Numbered from the stretch's first letter, positions 18,377 through 28,154 are shown. The stretch: DNA of 64,000 bases from Chryseobacterium taiwanense (GCF_000813825.1 NZ_JWTA01000004.1:1-64000); one strand, 5' to 3'. Made by a program: numbers and translations. Notes: a model not told the origin generated them from the letters alone.

Positions 18377-18440
18377 GTCATTCCGACAAAGGAGGAATCT
18401 CTGCAAAAAAATACGATTCTTCACTACACTTCAGAATGAC
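18377..18440. repeat. Dispersed hairpin repeat, copy 2
   Basis: GTCATTCCGA at 18377-18386 and TCAGAATGAC at 18431-18440 bracket a 64-base element. Inner AGGAATCT and CGATTCTTC form a partial second stem. The same layout occurs at 39694-39768. It lies between two convergent genes. Confidence 0.65.
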
Positions 18441-18468
18441 AAATTTCCATGTAATAGCTATGTGTAAA

Positions 18469-21162
18469 TTAAATAGAATAAGTCTTAATCTCTTCAACAA
18501 AATTCATCTCCGGATTCAGGATTTCCTCAATTAAACTTTTAATAGATTTCATTGCATCATCAATATCACCCTTTTCGAATTGTAATGATACCACTCCTTT
18601 TTTAGCTTCGGCGAAACTCCAGATTCCGGTTTCAATAGGAAGCCCCCAAAACTCAGGAAGATTCTGTACCACATATTGATAAATACAAAGCTGCAACGCC
18701 TGTTTCCGATCACTGTTATGGAAATATTCTTCCACATTATCCTGATCAATTTTAACGATCAGATTTTTGATTTTTGCGGTTTTATAATCGATAATTCTCA
18801 GGGTTCCATTCAATCTGTCGATTCGGTCAATGAATCCGAAAAATGATATTTTCTGTGATGCATCGAGATAGAAATCTACGTTTTCAAATCGTTTTTCAAT
18901 ATCTAAAATTTCAAGTTTATTTCCATTCTTCACCAGATCAAGGTCATAATTCAGAATGCTTTCAATCACTTTTTTAGCAATGGCTTTGTGAATGAAATTC
19001 ATTCCCTTTTCATAGAATTCCGGCTGATGTTTCAGCTTATCGATAGCAATATCTATATATTTATCTATTTCTTTAATTGAAACTTTTAAATCATTTTCTT
19101 TTAATACTTTACCTTTTAATACCTCATATATTTCTTGAAGTGTATAATGAACTAAATTCCCATAATTTTTAACCGATAATTCTTCTTCAATTTCATCGTT
19201 TTCGGAAGTATTCAAAATCTTAGAAAGGTAAAAATCAATCGGATTGTACAGGTAACTTGTAAGGTGTGAAGCCGAAACTTTTTCCTTCCATTTTTCAAGC
19301 TTCTCTAACACTACAGGTGTCTTTATAAACTCAATAGGTTCGGTAATAATTGGCTCCGATGAATTCTCTATAATGAGGTGTTCAATATGGTGAGAACTTT
19401 CCATTTCGATCTGGGTAATAAATCGGCTCTTTTCTCCCGAATTCACCCCTGAACTTAATGCATTGAACAACAAATGTACATTCTGGGAATCCTGAATCAA
19501 ACGGTAAAAATGGTAAGCATAAATACTGTCGTTTTCCAAGAAGGTATGAAGATCAAAAAACTTTCGGATATCAAACGGAATATAGGTATTCTGAGAGTTT
19601 CCGAGCGGTAATTTCCCTTCATTCACAGAAAGCAGGATTACATTCTCAAAATTCAAAAGACGGGTCTCCAAAAGCCCCATAATCTGTAATCCTCTTAACG
19701 GCTCTCCCTGAAAATCTATGCTCTCGGAATTGATATGCTGATTGATCAGAATCTCCAGTGTTTCCATCGTGATTTCAAAATCATACGGACTCAGCTGGTT
19801 TTTTATAATCCTAAATGAATTCTCGAAGTGAGATACGTTTTCATACTGTATATCATCTATTTCCAGCCATTTTACTTTCTTACAAAAATCAATTAAGGAA
19901 TCTAAATAAATATTCGTGGAATCTGCTTTTTGAAGCAAATTATAGTATGATAATTCTCCTAAAAGCTCCTGCAATAGTTTTCTTGATATATAAACAATAT
20001 TCCTCTCTTCTACTTTTGCTTTAAACTGATTGATGACCAATTCGTCTTCGGCAGATTTCGGAAGTTCTTCAAGAATAGGAAAAACATCACGATAATAATA
20101 TGATGATTTGTTTTTTTCTAGTTGTTTCTGAAGATAAAAAAGTTGCTTTACCGCATTAGAAAATGAAAGATTCTTCAGCGGAAATCCCATAGTGATATTC
20201 AGATTCTGAACTCCGTACATGACATCTAAACTTGCAGGAAGCAAATTTTCGTCCAACAAAACAACCGCTGTATTGGAATACGTCTTATTTTCTATTTCTT
20301 TAAAGATTTCAGGCAATACTTTTGTTTGGGTAATATTTCCTGAAACCTCATATACTTTTATATTTTTAGGTTGGTTAAAATCATCTTCGATCCAGTTAAA
20401 AGCTCTGTGATCGTTAAATTCTTTCCAGGTTTTATGGTTTCTCAGAAATTTTCCGGCTTCTTGTCTTTCATCATCAAAATAATAATAATCTGCCTGAAAG
20501 AAGCATTGTCCTTTATCCCATTGTAAAAGACTTCTAACTAATTTTTCTTCAACCGGAGTAAAGGCATTAAACCCGCAAAAAACAAATTTTTCTTTGGTAT
20601 TTTTAGCAAAATGATCAATTTCAGCTTTTGCGGTTTCGTGAATCATTCCGGAAGTCGCCCAGTTTTTCTCCTGCAATTTTTGTTTCAGAACGGGAAGAAA
20701 AACATTCATATTTTTCCAGAAATTCAGGAATTTCTTTCTCGGAACATCATCATCTTCTCCCAAATCCTGCGCCCACTCTTTGATTCTTTCTTCATCGAAC
20801 ATATATTGAAGAACCACCTGATCACTTTCCGAAAATTTCAAAATATCATCCCAGTCTTTCTGTAACGTAGGAAACCATTTCAAAAAATCAGAAAAATCAT
20901 CTCTTGGAATAAGATTAAGACTTTTATAGACATCAAAAGAAAAAAGCCACAAAGAAATCCCTTGAATCGGCTGTTTGTCTGCAATCTGATTGATCAGTTC
21001 TTCTACTGTAAAAAAGTTGGGTAAAAGTCCTGAATAGTTATTTTCCTCTAAAATTCTTCTAATAAAAACGATGGGACGTTTTCCCGGTAATACGATATTG
21101 AACTCGGAAAGATCAGAACTTTGAGCTAATAATTCGTGAACAATTTTATTGAGGAACTTCAA
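18469..21162 (-). CDS. PD-(D/E)XK nuclease family protein, AddB-like
   Basis: This 897-residue protein ends in a RecB-type nuclease domain. NYGNLVHYTLQEIYE supplies the conserved His, FFGFIDRIDRL the first acidic residue, and IIDYKTAKIK (about residue 790) the D-x-K core. The front two-thirds resembles an inactivated helicase-like scaffold, as in AddB, which works with AddA to process double-strand breaks for recombination. No AddA/UvrD partner is in the window, so the AddB role is inferred from layout. It overlaps the end of the DUF922-type gene by four bases (ATGA), which implies translational coupling. Confidence 0.85.
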   Translation of the reverse strand: MKFLNKIVHELLAQSSDLSEFNIVLPGKRPIVFIRRILEENNYSGLLPNFFTVEELINQIADKQPIQGISLWLFSFDVYKSLNLIPRDDFSDFLKWFPTLQKDWDDILKFSESDQVVLQYMFDEERIKEWAQDLGEDDDVPRKKFLNFWKNMNVFLPVLKQKLQEKNWATSGMIHETAKAEIDHFAKNTKEKFVFCGFNAFTPVEEKLVRSLLQWDKGQCFFQADYYYFDDERQEAGKFLRNHKTWKEFNDHRAFNWIEDDFNQPKNIKVYEVSGNITQTKVLPEIFKEIENKTYSNTAVVLLDENLLPASLDVMYGVQNLNITMGFPLKNLSFSNAVKQLFYLQKQLEKNKSSYYYRDVFPILEELPKSAEDELVINQFKAKVEERNIVYISRKLLQELLGELSYYNLLQKADSTNIYLDSLIDFCKKVKWLEIDDIQYENVSHFENSFRIIKNQLSPYDFEITMETLEILINQHINSESIDFQGEPLRGLQIMGLLETRLLNFENVILLSVNEGKLPLGNSQNTYIPFDIRKFFDLHTFLENDSIYAYHFYRLIQDSQNVHLLFNALSSGVNSGEKSRFITQIEMESSHHIEHLIIENSSEPIITEPIEFIKTPVVLEKLEKWKEKVSASHLTSYLYNPIDFYLSKILNTSENDEIEEELSVKNYGNLVHYTLQEIYEVLKGKVLKENDLKVSIKEIDKYIDIAIDKLKHQPEFYEKGMNFIHKAIAKKVIESILNYDLDLVKNGNKLEILDIEKRFENVDFYLDASQKISFFGFIDRIDRLNGTLRIIDYKTAKIKNLIVKIDQDNVEEYFHNSDRKQALQLCIYQYVVQNLPEFWGLPIETGIWSFAEAKKGVVSLQFEKGDIDDAMKSIKSLIEEILNPEMNFVEEIKTYSI

Positions 21163-21698
21163 GAGGTTTTAAAGTTTTTTAAATTTTCTAATTCGGAAGA
21201 TATTAATGTATTGTATTCAGCTTGTTTTTCTTTATTAATACCGTGTTCAGTCTCTTTATCGTAGGTAATCTGAAAGTTCTTATAATCGTTTGAAATTGTA
21301 TTATAAATCCCTTTAAAATACTTATCGAAATCTGTGGATGTTTTAATTTTTTCTTTGACTTCTTTTCTCAGCTTTCTGGCAAATATTTCAGCAATATCGA
21401 AATGCTTTTGTTCATGCAGAAGGTAATAATCATTGATTCTTTTTACATCTTTCCACGATTTATCTTCGTTAAATCTTGTTTGGATATTAAATTCAACTGC
21501 TGCTTTAGGATTGGAAGATTTTATTACAGTGTATTCCCACCCACAATTAGTATAAGCAACTACATCCGGATTGCTTTTGCGATTAACAGGACTTTGAAAG
21601 TTTTCCCATTTAAGCTTTACATTCTCATTCCAGCTAATTTTCTGACTCAATGCCTGAATGGAAAATAATGAACACAATAAAACAATGAATTTCAGCAT
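21159..21698 (-). CDS. DUF922-like secreted protein with HEQKHFD motif
   Basis: This 179-residue protein has a signal peptide (ending IQALSQ) followed by a domain with the sequence LLHEQKHFDIAEIFARKL near residue 100. The His-Glu-x-x-His pattern with a following Asp resembles the zinc site of DUF922 proteins, which are annotated in databases as possible Zn-dependent proteases; activity is not established. The early WENFQSPVNRKSNPDVVAYT segment also fits that family. It lies 5 bases after the lipoprotein gene and overlaps the AddB-like gene, although a periplasmic protein has no obvious link to DNA repair. Confidence 0.8.
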   Translation of the reverse strand: MLKFIVLLCSLFSIQALSQKISWNENVKLKWENFQSPVNRKSNPDVVAYTNCGWEYTVIKSSNPKAAVEFNIQTRFNEDKSWKDVKRINDYYLLHEQKHFDIAEIFARKLRKEVKEKIKTSTDFDKYFKGIYNTISNDYKNFQITYDKETEHGINKEKQAEYNTLISSELENLKNFKTS

Positions 21699-21703
21699 CT
21701 AAT

Positions 21704-22111
21704 TTACTCCACTACAATGGTTTTGGTAATCCAAGTACTTCCTCCGCTCCAGAATTTAAAAGTATACGTTCCGGTTTGCTGCGGACTGAAATTAATTTGA
21801 CTGGCAAGTGTTTTCGTTGAGGGTTGACAAGCTCCATCTGTCTTAAATTTATAGGCAGTAACGGATCTGGTTACATTATCATCATGAATATAATCATAAC
21901 CATAAAAACCTTCACAATTCGATTGATAAGCAGAATACGTTTTAATACTCTGAACGGTAAAAACATCCATCGTATCATTGATAATCTTTACACTATCAAT
22001 CTTTACTTTATCTATAGATTCTACGGTTTGATAGTCATCATCATCATTACACGATGTTGAAATAAAACCTAATATGACCGCAGAAATTCCAATATTTATA
22101 AACTTTTTCAT
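21704..22111 (-). CDS. Small lipoprotein of unknown function
   Basis: This 135-residue protein begins with a lipoprotein signal peptide (GFISTSCNDDDDY, Cys about 21) and an acidic patch right after the lipidated Cys, a feature linked to surface export of lipoproteins in Bacteroidota. The rest is beta-rich with two further Cys (CEGFYGYDY and DGACQPS) and ends in an immunoglobulin-like strand pattern (QTGTYTFKFWSGGSTWITKTIVVE). I do not recognise a family. It lies 28 bases after rsmG and 5 bases before the DUF922-like gene, so the four genes probably share an mRNA. Confidence 0.8.
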   Translation of the reverse strand: MKKFINIGISAVILGFISTSCNDDDDYQTVESIDKVKIDSVKIINDTMDVFTVQSIKTYSAYQSNCEGFYGYDYIHDDNVTRSVTAYKFKTDGACQPSTKTLASQINFSPQQTGTYTFKFWSGGSTWITKTIVVE

Positions 22112-22139
22112 ACTGTTATCTTGATTTGGAAGTATAAAT

Positions 22140-22775
22140 TTACGAATTAAAATTACCTTTCGAGAGATAGACTACTTTTTTTGTATCAAAGAATTCACCT
22201 TCAAAATAATTTTTAAGACTAAAGATTTCACATTTAAGTCCTGCAAGTTCTTCAGCAAGGTCTCCTCCTTTTAAATAAAGAACACCATTGTGTTTTGTAT
22301 TGAACTGCTCTTTTTCAAATTTCCCTTTCAGCCATCTTAAAAATTCAGGCATTTGGGTAACTGCTCTACTTACTACAAAATGGAATTTCTCTTTCAGCTT
22401 CTCAGCTCTTCCATGAATAGCCGTTACGTTCTTCAACCCAACTCCTTCTGCAGCAGCATTTACAACAGTAATTTTTTTCCCGATAGAATCTATCAGCGTA
22501 AATTCTGTTTCTGGAAACAATATGGCTAAAGGAATTCCTGGGAAACCTCCTCCCGTTCCAATATCCAACACTTTTGTTCCGGGTGCGAATTCCATCACCT
22601 TAGCAATTCCTAAAGAGTGTAAAATATGTTTCTCATACAATGATTCCATATCTTTTCTGGAAATTACATTGATCTTTTCGTTCCACTCATTATAAAGAGC
22701 TTCTAATTTTGAAAACTGTTCAATCTGCGTTTCGGTAAGATTGGGAAAATATTTTAATAGTAACGATGTAGACAT
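22140..22775 (-). CDS. rsmG: 16S rRNA (guanine527-N7)-methyltransferase
   Basis: RsmG (GidB) methylates G527 of 16S rRNA using S-adenosylmethionine; loss of it gives low-level streptomycin resistance in other bacteria. I place the start at 22775 (MSTSLLLKYFPNL, 211 residues). A longer reading from 22853 would add 26 unconserved residues and would start upstream of a good promoter (22794-22824). The fold is shown by the SAM motif VLDIGTGGGFPGIPLAILFPE, the NVISRKD segment and VVSRAVTQMPEFLRWL. It leads an apparent operon with the lipoprotein, DUF922-like and nuclease genes. Confidence 0.95.
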   Translation of the reverse strand: MSTSLLLKYFPNLTETQIEQFSKLEALYNEWNEKINVISRKDMESLYEKHILHSLGIAKVMEFAPGTKVLDIGTGGGFPGIPLAILFPETEFTLIDSIGKKITVVNAAAEGVGLKNVTAIHGRAEKLKEKFHFVVSRAVTQMPEFLRWLKGKFEKEQFNTKHNGVLYLKGGDLAEELAGLKCEIFSLKNYFEGEFFDTKKVVYLSKGNFNS

Positions 22776-22793
22776 ATCAATTATTATAATCTG

Positions 22794-22824
22794 CAAAAAT
22801 AAGTTTTTATTAGCTTTGGTCAAA
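22794..22824 (-). promoter_or_regulatory. rsmG promoter
   Basis: On the minus strand, TTTG (complement of 22821-22824) and TATTTTTG (complement of 22794-22801) are 19 bases apart, a full match to the Bacteroidota consensus. Its position supports the start at 22775. Confidence 0.75.
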
Positions 22825-22856
22825 TATTTAAATTTCACCTGATTCAATTTCATGAA

Positions 22857-22882
22857 AAAAGACCATCAACAGATGGTCTTTT
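22857..22882 (-). terminator. Terminator after the GLPGLI gene
   Basis: AAAAGACCATC and GATGGTCTTTT form a perfect 11-bp stem with an AACA loop, 10 bases downstream of the GLPGLI stop. Confidence 0.85.
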
Positions 22883-22891
22883 CATTTATTT

Positions 22892-23713
22892 TCACTCTTT
22901 TTCAATCGGGTTATTGGTTCTGCGAAGTCTTTTGGCAATTTCATCATCCGGACTGCTATTTTTTTTCAATTCTTGAAGATCAAATTTCGCTACATATCCA
23001 TCTTTAAACTGAAGATTCATTGCTCCTACACTCTTATCAACTTTCATAGTCTCTATATCATCTGCAAGATTAGGAGTATACGTCATTAATGTTTTTCTGT
23101 ACTCCTTCCAGCTCATTTCTTTACTGCTTTTTGGCAGGAAAGCAAAGATTGTCTTAATCTTTTTAATTTGAATTAAATTAAAAGCATGATTTCCTTCACT
23201 GTCTTTAAGACTTACGATCAACCCCGGAAGGCCTTTGAATTTATATGGTCCGTCATTGATAGGATATTCTTTACTGAACCAAGCTTCCCAGACTCTCCCT
23301 TTATAATTTGCAGTTGCTTTTTGGCAATTGATATTATTAATGATTGAAAATTCTTTCTCGATATTCCACTTCTGAGATCCATCCTCTATTACTAACAAAT
23401 TGGCTGTTTTATATTTGTCATAAAACTTAATGTTTTTTTGAGCATATTCTTTTTCCACAATATATCCCAGATTCTGATCATATTTTTTACCGTTATAAAG
23501 AACAGCATCGCTTTTTGTACTGCGATAAGCGGAATCTCTTTCATACTTCGCCGCATTGAAGAAATAAGATTTTTTGCCATCTGAATCCAGGTTCATGTAA
23601 TCTGTAACCAGAGAATCTATTTTGCGATCAGGTTTCATCTTATATTCATACACAAAACGATAACTCTGCGCTGAACACAAAGACGCGATCAGCAAAAATA
23701 AAATTTTATACAT
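22892..23713 (-). CDS. GLPGLI family protein
   Basis: This 273-residue secreted protein (signal peptide ending SLCSAQ) carries the family's namesake motif in KFKGLPGLIVSLKDSEGNH near residue 160. The family is confined to Bacteroidota and its function is unknown; members often occur near TonB-dependent receptors or secreted peptidases. Other family signs are VWEAWFSKEYPINDGPY before the motif and NINCQKATANYKGR. It stands alone with a TAGATTTG box 39 bases upstream (complement of 23752-23759) and a strong terminator. Confidence 0.93.
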   Translation of the reverse strand: MYKILFLLIASLCSAQSYRFVYEYKMKPDRKIDSLVTDYMNLDSDGKKSYFFNAAKYERDSAYRSTKSDAVLYNGKKYDQNLGYIVEKEYAQKNIKFYDKYKTANLLVIEDGSQKWNIEKEFSIINNINCQKATANYKGRVWEAWFSKEYPINDGPYKFKGLPGLIVSLKDSEGNHAFNLIQIKKIKTIFAFLPKSSKEMSWKEYRKTLMTYTPNLADDIETMKVDKSVGAMNLQFKDGYVAKFDLQELKKNSSPDDEIAKRLRRTNNPIEKE

Positions 23714-23751
23714 TTTAATTGTTTTTTACAATTTTTGATTCAAAATATCTC

Positions 23752-23759
23752 CAAATCTA
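23752..23759 (-). promoter_or_regulatory. Candidate -7 box for the GLPGLI gene
   Basis: The complement reads TAGATTTG, matching TAnnTTTG, 39 bases before the start codon. No clear -33 element. Confidence 0.45.
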
Positions 23760-23822
23760 GTGATTAATATTTAAAAAACTTAATCTTAGCTCATTTCTGT
23801 TTCCTAGGAGAATTTTATTATA

Positions 23823-23830
23823 TATATTTG
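23823..23830 (+). promoter_or_regulatory. Candidate -7 box for the aminotransferase gene
   Basis: TATATTTG matches TAnnTTTG and lies 20 bases before the ATG at 23851. Confidence 0.55.
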
Positions 23831-23850
23831 TTAAAATTCAAAAAAAATTC

Positions 23851-25044
23851 ATGAACAAACTTTCAGATAGAGTAAACAGATTAGGGTACTCACAGACTTT
23901 CGTGATGTCTAATAAGGCTAGAGAAATGAAAGCCAACGGCATCAATGTTATCAGCTTAACACTAGGAGAACCGGATTTCGATGTTCCGGACAATATAAAA
24001 CAATCAGCATTTGATGCGATTAACGAAAACTACAGCCACTACTCTCCTGTTCCCGGATTTCTGGAACTTCGTGAAGCCATTGTTCACAAACTGAAAAGAG
24101 ATAATAATTTAGAATATAAACCTACACAAATCTGTGTTTCAAACGGTGCAAAACAGTCGATTATCAATGTTTTAGCAGCACTTATTAATGACGGAGACGA
24201 AGTAATATTACCAAATCCGTATTGGGTAAGTTATGATGAAATGGTAAAAATGATGGGTGGAAATTCTGTAATGCTTCCTACTTCTTATGTTACGGACTTC
24301 AAAATTACAGCTGAGCAATTGGAAGAAGCTATTACAGATAAGACAAAAGCTGTTTTATTCAGCTCACCTTGTAATCCTTCCGGAGGATATTATACTTATG
24401 ATGAATTAAAATCTTTGGCAAAAGTCATTGCTAAATATCCGCATGTAACGATAATTTCTGACGAGATCTACGAATTCATCAATTATGAAACAAAAACCAC
24501 TTCTATCGCTCAGTTTCCTGAAGTATACGAACAGACAGCCGTAATCAACGGAATGTCTAAAGCGTTTGCGATGACCGGATGGAGAATCGGTTATTCAGCA
24601 TGTCCGGAATGGCTTGCCAAAGCTTGTGAAAAAGTTCAGGGACAAATGACAAGTGGTGCGAACACAGTAGCTCAAAGAGCTTCCATTACTGCTCTAAAAA
24701 CAGATCCTTCTGAATACAAATACATGATTGATGCATTCAAAAAAAGAAGAGATCTTGTGTATGATTTAATGAAAGAAATCCCTGGATTTAAGGTATTACT
24801 TCCTAAAGCAGCCTTCTATTTCTTCCCGGATATTTCTCATTATATCGGAAAAACATTAAACGGAACTGAAATCAAGGATTCTGACGATTTCGCTATGTTT
24901 ATCTTAGAAAATGCTCATGTAGGATGTGTAGGAGGAGTTTCTTTCGGAAGCCCGGAATGTATCCGATTTTCTTATGCAGCTTCTGAAGAAGAGTTAAGAG
25001 AAGCCATGAGAAGAATTAAAGAATTATTAGATCAATTCAACTAA
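23851..25044 (+). CDS. Aspartate aminotransferase (class I, PLP-dependent)
   Basis: This 397-residue enzyme transfers the amino group between aspartate and 2-oxoglutarate, or between related substrates, in the cytoplasm. The PLP lysine is in SKAFAMTGWRIGY, the ring-stacking region in YWVSYDEM, and the Asn/Asp/Tyr cofactor contacts in SPCNPSGG and ISDEIYE. The C-terminal substrate Arg is in CIRFSYAAS. It belongs to the subgroup Ib type with an N-terminal RVNRLGYSQTFVMSNKA arm. The M16 peptidase gene follows after 21 bases, so the two may share a transcript. Confidence 0.93.
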   Translation: MNKLSDRVNRLGYSQTFVMSNKAREMKANGINVISLTLGEPDFDVPDNIKQSAFDAINENYSHYSPVPGFLELREAIVHKLKRDNNLEYKPTQICVSNGAKQSIINVLAALINDGDEVILPNPYWVSYDEMVKMMGGNSVMLPTSYVTDFKITAEQLEEAITDKTKAVLFSSPCNPSGGYYTYDELKSLAKVIAKYPHVTIISDEIYEFINYETKTTSIAQFPEVYEQTAVINGMSKAFAMTGWRIGYSACPEWLAKACEKVQGQMTSGANTVAQRASITALKTDPSEYKYMIDAFKKRRDLVYDLMKEIPGFKVLLPKAAFYFFPDISHYIGKTLNGTEIKDSDDFAMFILENAHVGCVGGVSFGSPECIRFSYAASEEELREAMRRIKELLDQFN

Positions 25045-25065
25045 ACTGAATCAAAAAAATACACC

Positions 25066-28005
25066 ATGAACTTTTTAAAAAAAATCAGTATCGTAACCAG
25101 TATTGCGGCAGCAAGTTTCGTGGGCTATGCTTACGGACAGGATTTCCAGTGGAAAGAAGCCACATCAAACGGATACACTTACAAATATGTAACGAATGAT
25201 CCTACTGCTGCAAGATATTATAAATTAAAAAACGGACTTACCGTTATTCTAAGTCCTACCAACAAGGATCCTCGAATACAAACCTATATCGCCACAAAAG
25301 CAGGAAGCAAAACAGATCCTTCAGATCACACTGGTCTTGCCCATTATTTAGAGCATATGCTTTTCAAGGGTACAGATAAATTCGGTTCTAAAGACTGGGC
25401 AAAAGAAAAACCAATCCTTGATCAGATTGATGCGCTGTACGAAAAGTACAATACGACAAAAGATGAAAGCAAAAGAAAAGAAATCTATAAAGAAATTGAC
25501 AAGGTTTCTGGAGAAGCAGCCAAATTTGCCATTGCCAATGAGTACGACAAAATGATGGCTGGAATGGGTGCAGACGGAACGAATGCTTTCACTTCTTTTG
25601 AACAAACTGTTTATACTGAAGATATTCCAGCTAATGTTGTAGATAAATTTCTTACGGTACAGTCAGAAAGATTCAGACAGCCAGTTTTAAGACTTTTCCA
25701 TACTGAGCTGGAAGCTGTATACGAAGAGAAAAACAGATCTTTGGATGACGATGGAGATAAAGTATACGATATGATGTTTGCTAGTCTTTTTCCTAACAAC
25801 AACTACGGAAAGCAAACCACAATCGGAACTATAGAACACCTTAAAAACCCTTCTTTGAAGGCAATCCGTCAGTATTTCGACACCTATTATGTTCCTAATA
25901 ATATGGGAATCATTATGTCCGGAGATTTCAATCCGGATGAAGTGATTGCTAAAATCGACAAAGCGTTCTCTTATATGAAGCCTAAGTCGATTCCGGAATA
26001 TAAAATCGGGCAGGAAAAACCGATTAGTTCTCCAATCGTAAAAGAAGTTGTGGGGCCTAATCCTGAAAACGTAATGCTTGGTTTCAGATTCCCGGGAGCA
26101 ACGACTAAAGATGCAAGACTTCTTAATTTAGTAGGTAATATGCTTACCAACGGACAGGCAGGTTTAATCGATTTGGATCTTGTAAAAAAACAAAAATTAC
26201 TAGCCGCTTACGCTTATCCTTATGTACTGAAAGATTATTCTGTTCTTTTATTACAAGGAAGACCTACCAATGGTCAGTCTTTGGATGAAGTGAAAACTCT
26301 TTTGCTTCAGGAGATCGATAAGTTAAGAAAAGGTGAGTTTTCAGACGACCTTATCGAATCTATTGTCAATAATGAGAAGAAAAGCATCATTCAAAAGGAT
26401 GAAAAATATTCTTCCAGAGCAGGAATTTTGATGGATGAATTTACGTCTGACATCGATCATAAAGTTTCTCTGGAATATGTAGATGAAATCTCTAAGCTTA
26501 CCAAAAAAGACATTATGGATTTTGCTGCAAAATATTTGCAGGCTAATAATTATGTTGCGATCTATAAAAGAAAAGGTGAAGACAAGAGTATCGTAAAGGT
26601 TGATAAACCAACCATTACACCGGTTTCTGTAAACAGAGAAGACCAGTCGCCTTTCCTGAAAAAGATCGATGAAATGCCGGAAAACGCAATTGCTCCGGTA
26701 TGGCTGAACTTTGATAAAGATATTACTAAAAATAAACTGGGAGATGTAGATGTATTGTCTGTAAAAAATACGGACAACGCTCTATTCAGATTATACTATC
26801 ATTTTGACTCAGGAAAATGGAACAACAAAATCCTTCCATTAGCGGCAGAATATCTTCAGTATTTAGGAACAAAAAATAAATCTTCTGAAGCAATCAGCAA
26901 AGAATTTTACAGACTGGCTTCCAGCTTCAATGTAAGTGCAGGTAACGAAGAAACATACGTGACATTAGAAGGACTTAATGAAAACTTTGATAAAACCGCT
27001 TCACTTTTCGAGGAACTTATTAAAAACTGCCAAGCTGACCAAAATGCGTTAAATGCTTACAAAGCAAGATTGAAAAAAGCCAGAGCTGATGTAAAACAAA
27101 GCAAAGGTGCTATCATGTCCGGTTTGAGAAGTTATGCTCAATATGGCCCCCAAAACCCATTCAATAATGTTTTAACTGATGCAGAATTAGAAGCTTTAAA
27201 AGCAGAAGATCTGATCAATGTACTTCATGATTTATTTAATTATAAGCATAAAGTATTGTATTACGGTCCAAAATCAGGAAACGAGATTGTAACCTCTTTA
27301 AAACCTATCCACACACTTCCTAAGAGTCTGAAAGAACTAACCAAAACAAAAACTTTTGTACAGGTTCCGACAGATAAAAACAAGGTTCTTTTTGCTCATT
27401 ACGATATGGTGCAATCAGAAATCTTTTGGGTAAGAAATGCAGATCAATACAATGTTTCTATCGCACCAACTGTTAGTTTATTTAACAATTATTTTGGTGG
27501 CGGAATGGGATCAATTGTTTTCCAAACCATCAGAGAATCTAAAGCTTTAGCCTACTCTACCTATTCTTATTTTGCACTTCCTAGCAAAAAAGAAGATAAA
27601 GATATGGTTTTAGCCTATGTAGGAACTCAGGCTGATAAATTCAATGAATCTACCACAGCAATGAATGAGCTTTTAACTACGCTTCCTAAATCTGAGCAGT
27701 TATTTGAAACTGCAAAAAGCGGATTAAGAAAATCGATTGCTTCCGAAAGAATTACTCAGGACGGAATTATTTTCTCTTATCTGAGAGCTCAGAAACTTGG
27801 AAATAATGCTGACATCAGGAGAAATGTTTACGATCAGTCTCCAAAACTTGCTTTTACAGACATCAATAACTTCCATGATAAGGAAATGAAAGGTAAAAAT
27901 TACACCTACTGTATTGTAGCCTCTCAAGAAAAAGTCAACGAAGCCGACATGAAGAAATTAGGTGAGGTAAAAAAACTTAATTTAACTGAAATATTTGGTT
28001 ACTAA
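25066..28005 (+). CDS. M16 family zinc metallopeptidase (tandem domains)
   Basis: This 979-residue peptidase has a signal peptide (ending VGYAYGQ) and acts in the periplasm or at the cell surface. It has two M16 halves of about 450 residues. The first carries the inverted zinc motif HYLEH (in GLAHYLEHMLFKGT, about residue 93) and the distal Glu in ELEAVYEEKNRS. The second half (from about 540) lacks the zinc motif, as expected for the clamshell partner, and contains NYFGGGMGSIVFQTIRESKALAYSTYSY, the conserved substrate-binding loop. This is the pitrilysin/insulinase layout; substrates are unknown. A terminator follows. Confidence 0.94.
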   Translation: MNFLKKISIVTSIAAASFVGYAYGQDFQWKEATSNGYTYKYVTNDPTAARYYKLKNGLTVILSPTNKDPRIQTYIATKAGSKTDPSDHTGLAHYLEHMLFKGTDKFGSKDWAKEKPILDQIDALYEKYNTTKDESKRKEIYKEIDKVSGEAAKFAIANEYDKMMAGMGADGTNAFTSFEQTVYTEDIPANVVDKFLTVQSERFRQPVLRLFHTELEAVYEEKNRSLDDDGDKVYDMMFASLFPNNNYGKQTTIGTIEHLKNPSLKAIRQYFDTYYVPNNMGIIMSGDFNPDEVIAKIDKAFSYMKPKSIPEYKIGQEKPISSPIVKEVVGPNPENVMLGFRFPGATTKDARLLNLVGNMLTNGQAGLIDLDLVKKQKLLAAYAYPYVLKDYSVLLLQGRPTNGQSLDEVKTLLLQEIDKLRKGEFSDDLIESIVNNEKKSIIQKDEKYSSRAGILMDEFTSDIDHKVSLEYVDEISKLTKKDIMDFAAKYLQANNYVAIYKRKGEDKSIVKVDKPTITPVSVNREDQSPFLKKIDEMPENAIAPVWLNFDKDITKNKLGDVDVLSVKNTDNALFRLYYHFDSGKWNNKILPLAAEYLQYLGTKNKSSEAISKEFYRLASSFNVSAGNEETYVTLEGLNENFDKTASLFEELIKNCQADQNALNAYKARLKKARADVKQSKGAIMSGLRSYAQYGPQNPFNNVLTDAELEALKAEDLINVLHDLFNYKHKVLYYGPKSGNEIVTSLKPIHTLPKSLKELTKTKTFVQVPTDKNKVLFAHYDMVQSEIFWVRNADQYNVSIAPTVSLFNNYFGGGMGSIVFQTIRESKALAYSTYSYFALPSKKEDKDMVLAYVGTQADKFNESTTAMNELLTTLPKSEQLFETAKSGLRKSIASERITQDGIIFSYLRAQKLGNNADIRRNVYDQSPKLAFTDINNFHDKEMKGKNYTYCIVASQEKVNEADMKKLGEVKKLNLTEIFGY

Positions 28006-28014
28006 ATATCAATA

Positions 28015-28038
28015 AAAAGCTCTGAAATCAGAGCTTTT
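28015..28038 (+). terminator. Terminator after the M16 peptidase gene
   Basis: AAAAGCTCTGA and TCAGAGCTTTT form a perfect 11-bp stem with an AA loop and trailing T tract. Confidence 0.85.
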
Positions 28039-28088
28039 TTCTTTATAATCAATCAAAAACAATTATAGATTTTATTTATCAAAATTGA

Positions 28089-28120
28089 TTTGTTCGATAG
28101 ATGAAATATTCATACATTTG
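28089..28120 (+). promoter_or_regulatory. Peroxiredoxin gene promoter
   Basis: TTTG at 28089-28092 and TACATTTG at 28113-28120, 20 bases apart, match the Bacteroidota promoter. It lies inside any longer reading of the peroxiredoxin gene and so favours the start at 28155. Confidence 0.75.
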
Positions 28121-28154
28121 CAACAGAAAATTTAAATATAAAAACGAGAAAATT

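Noticed and set aside
22776-22853. Upstream in-frame start for rsmG
   Set aside because: The region holds a full promoter and encodes residues with no family match.
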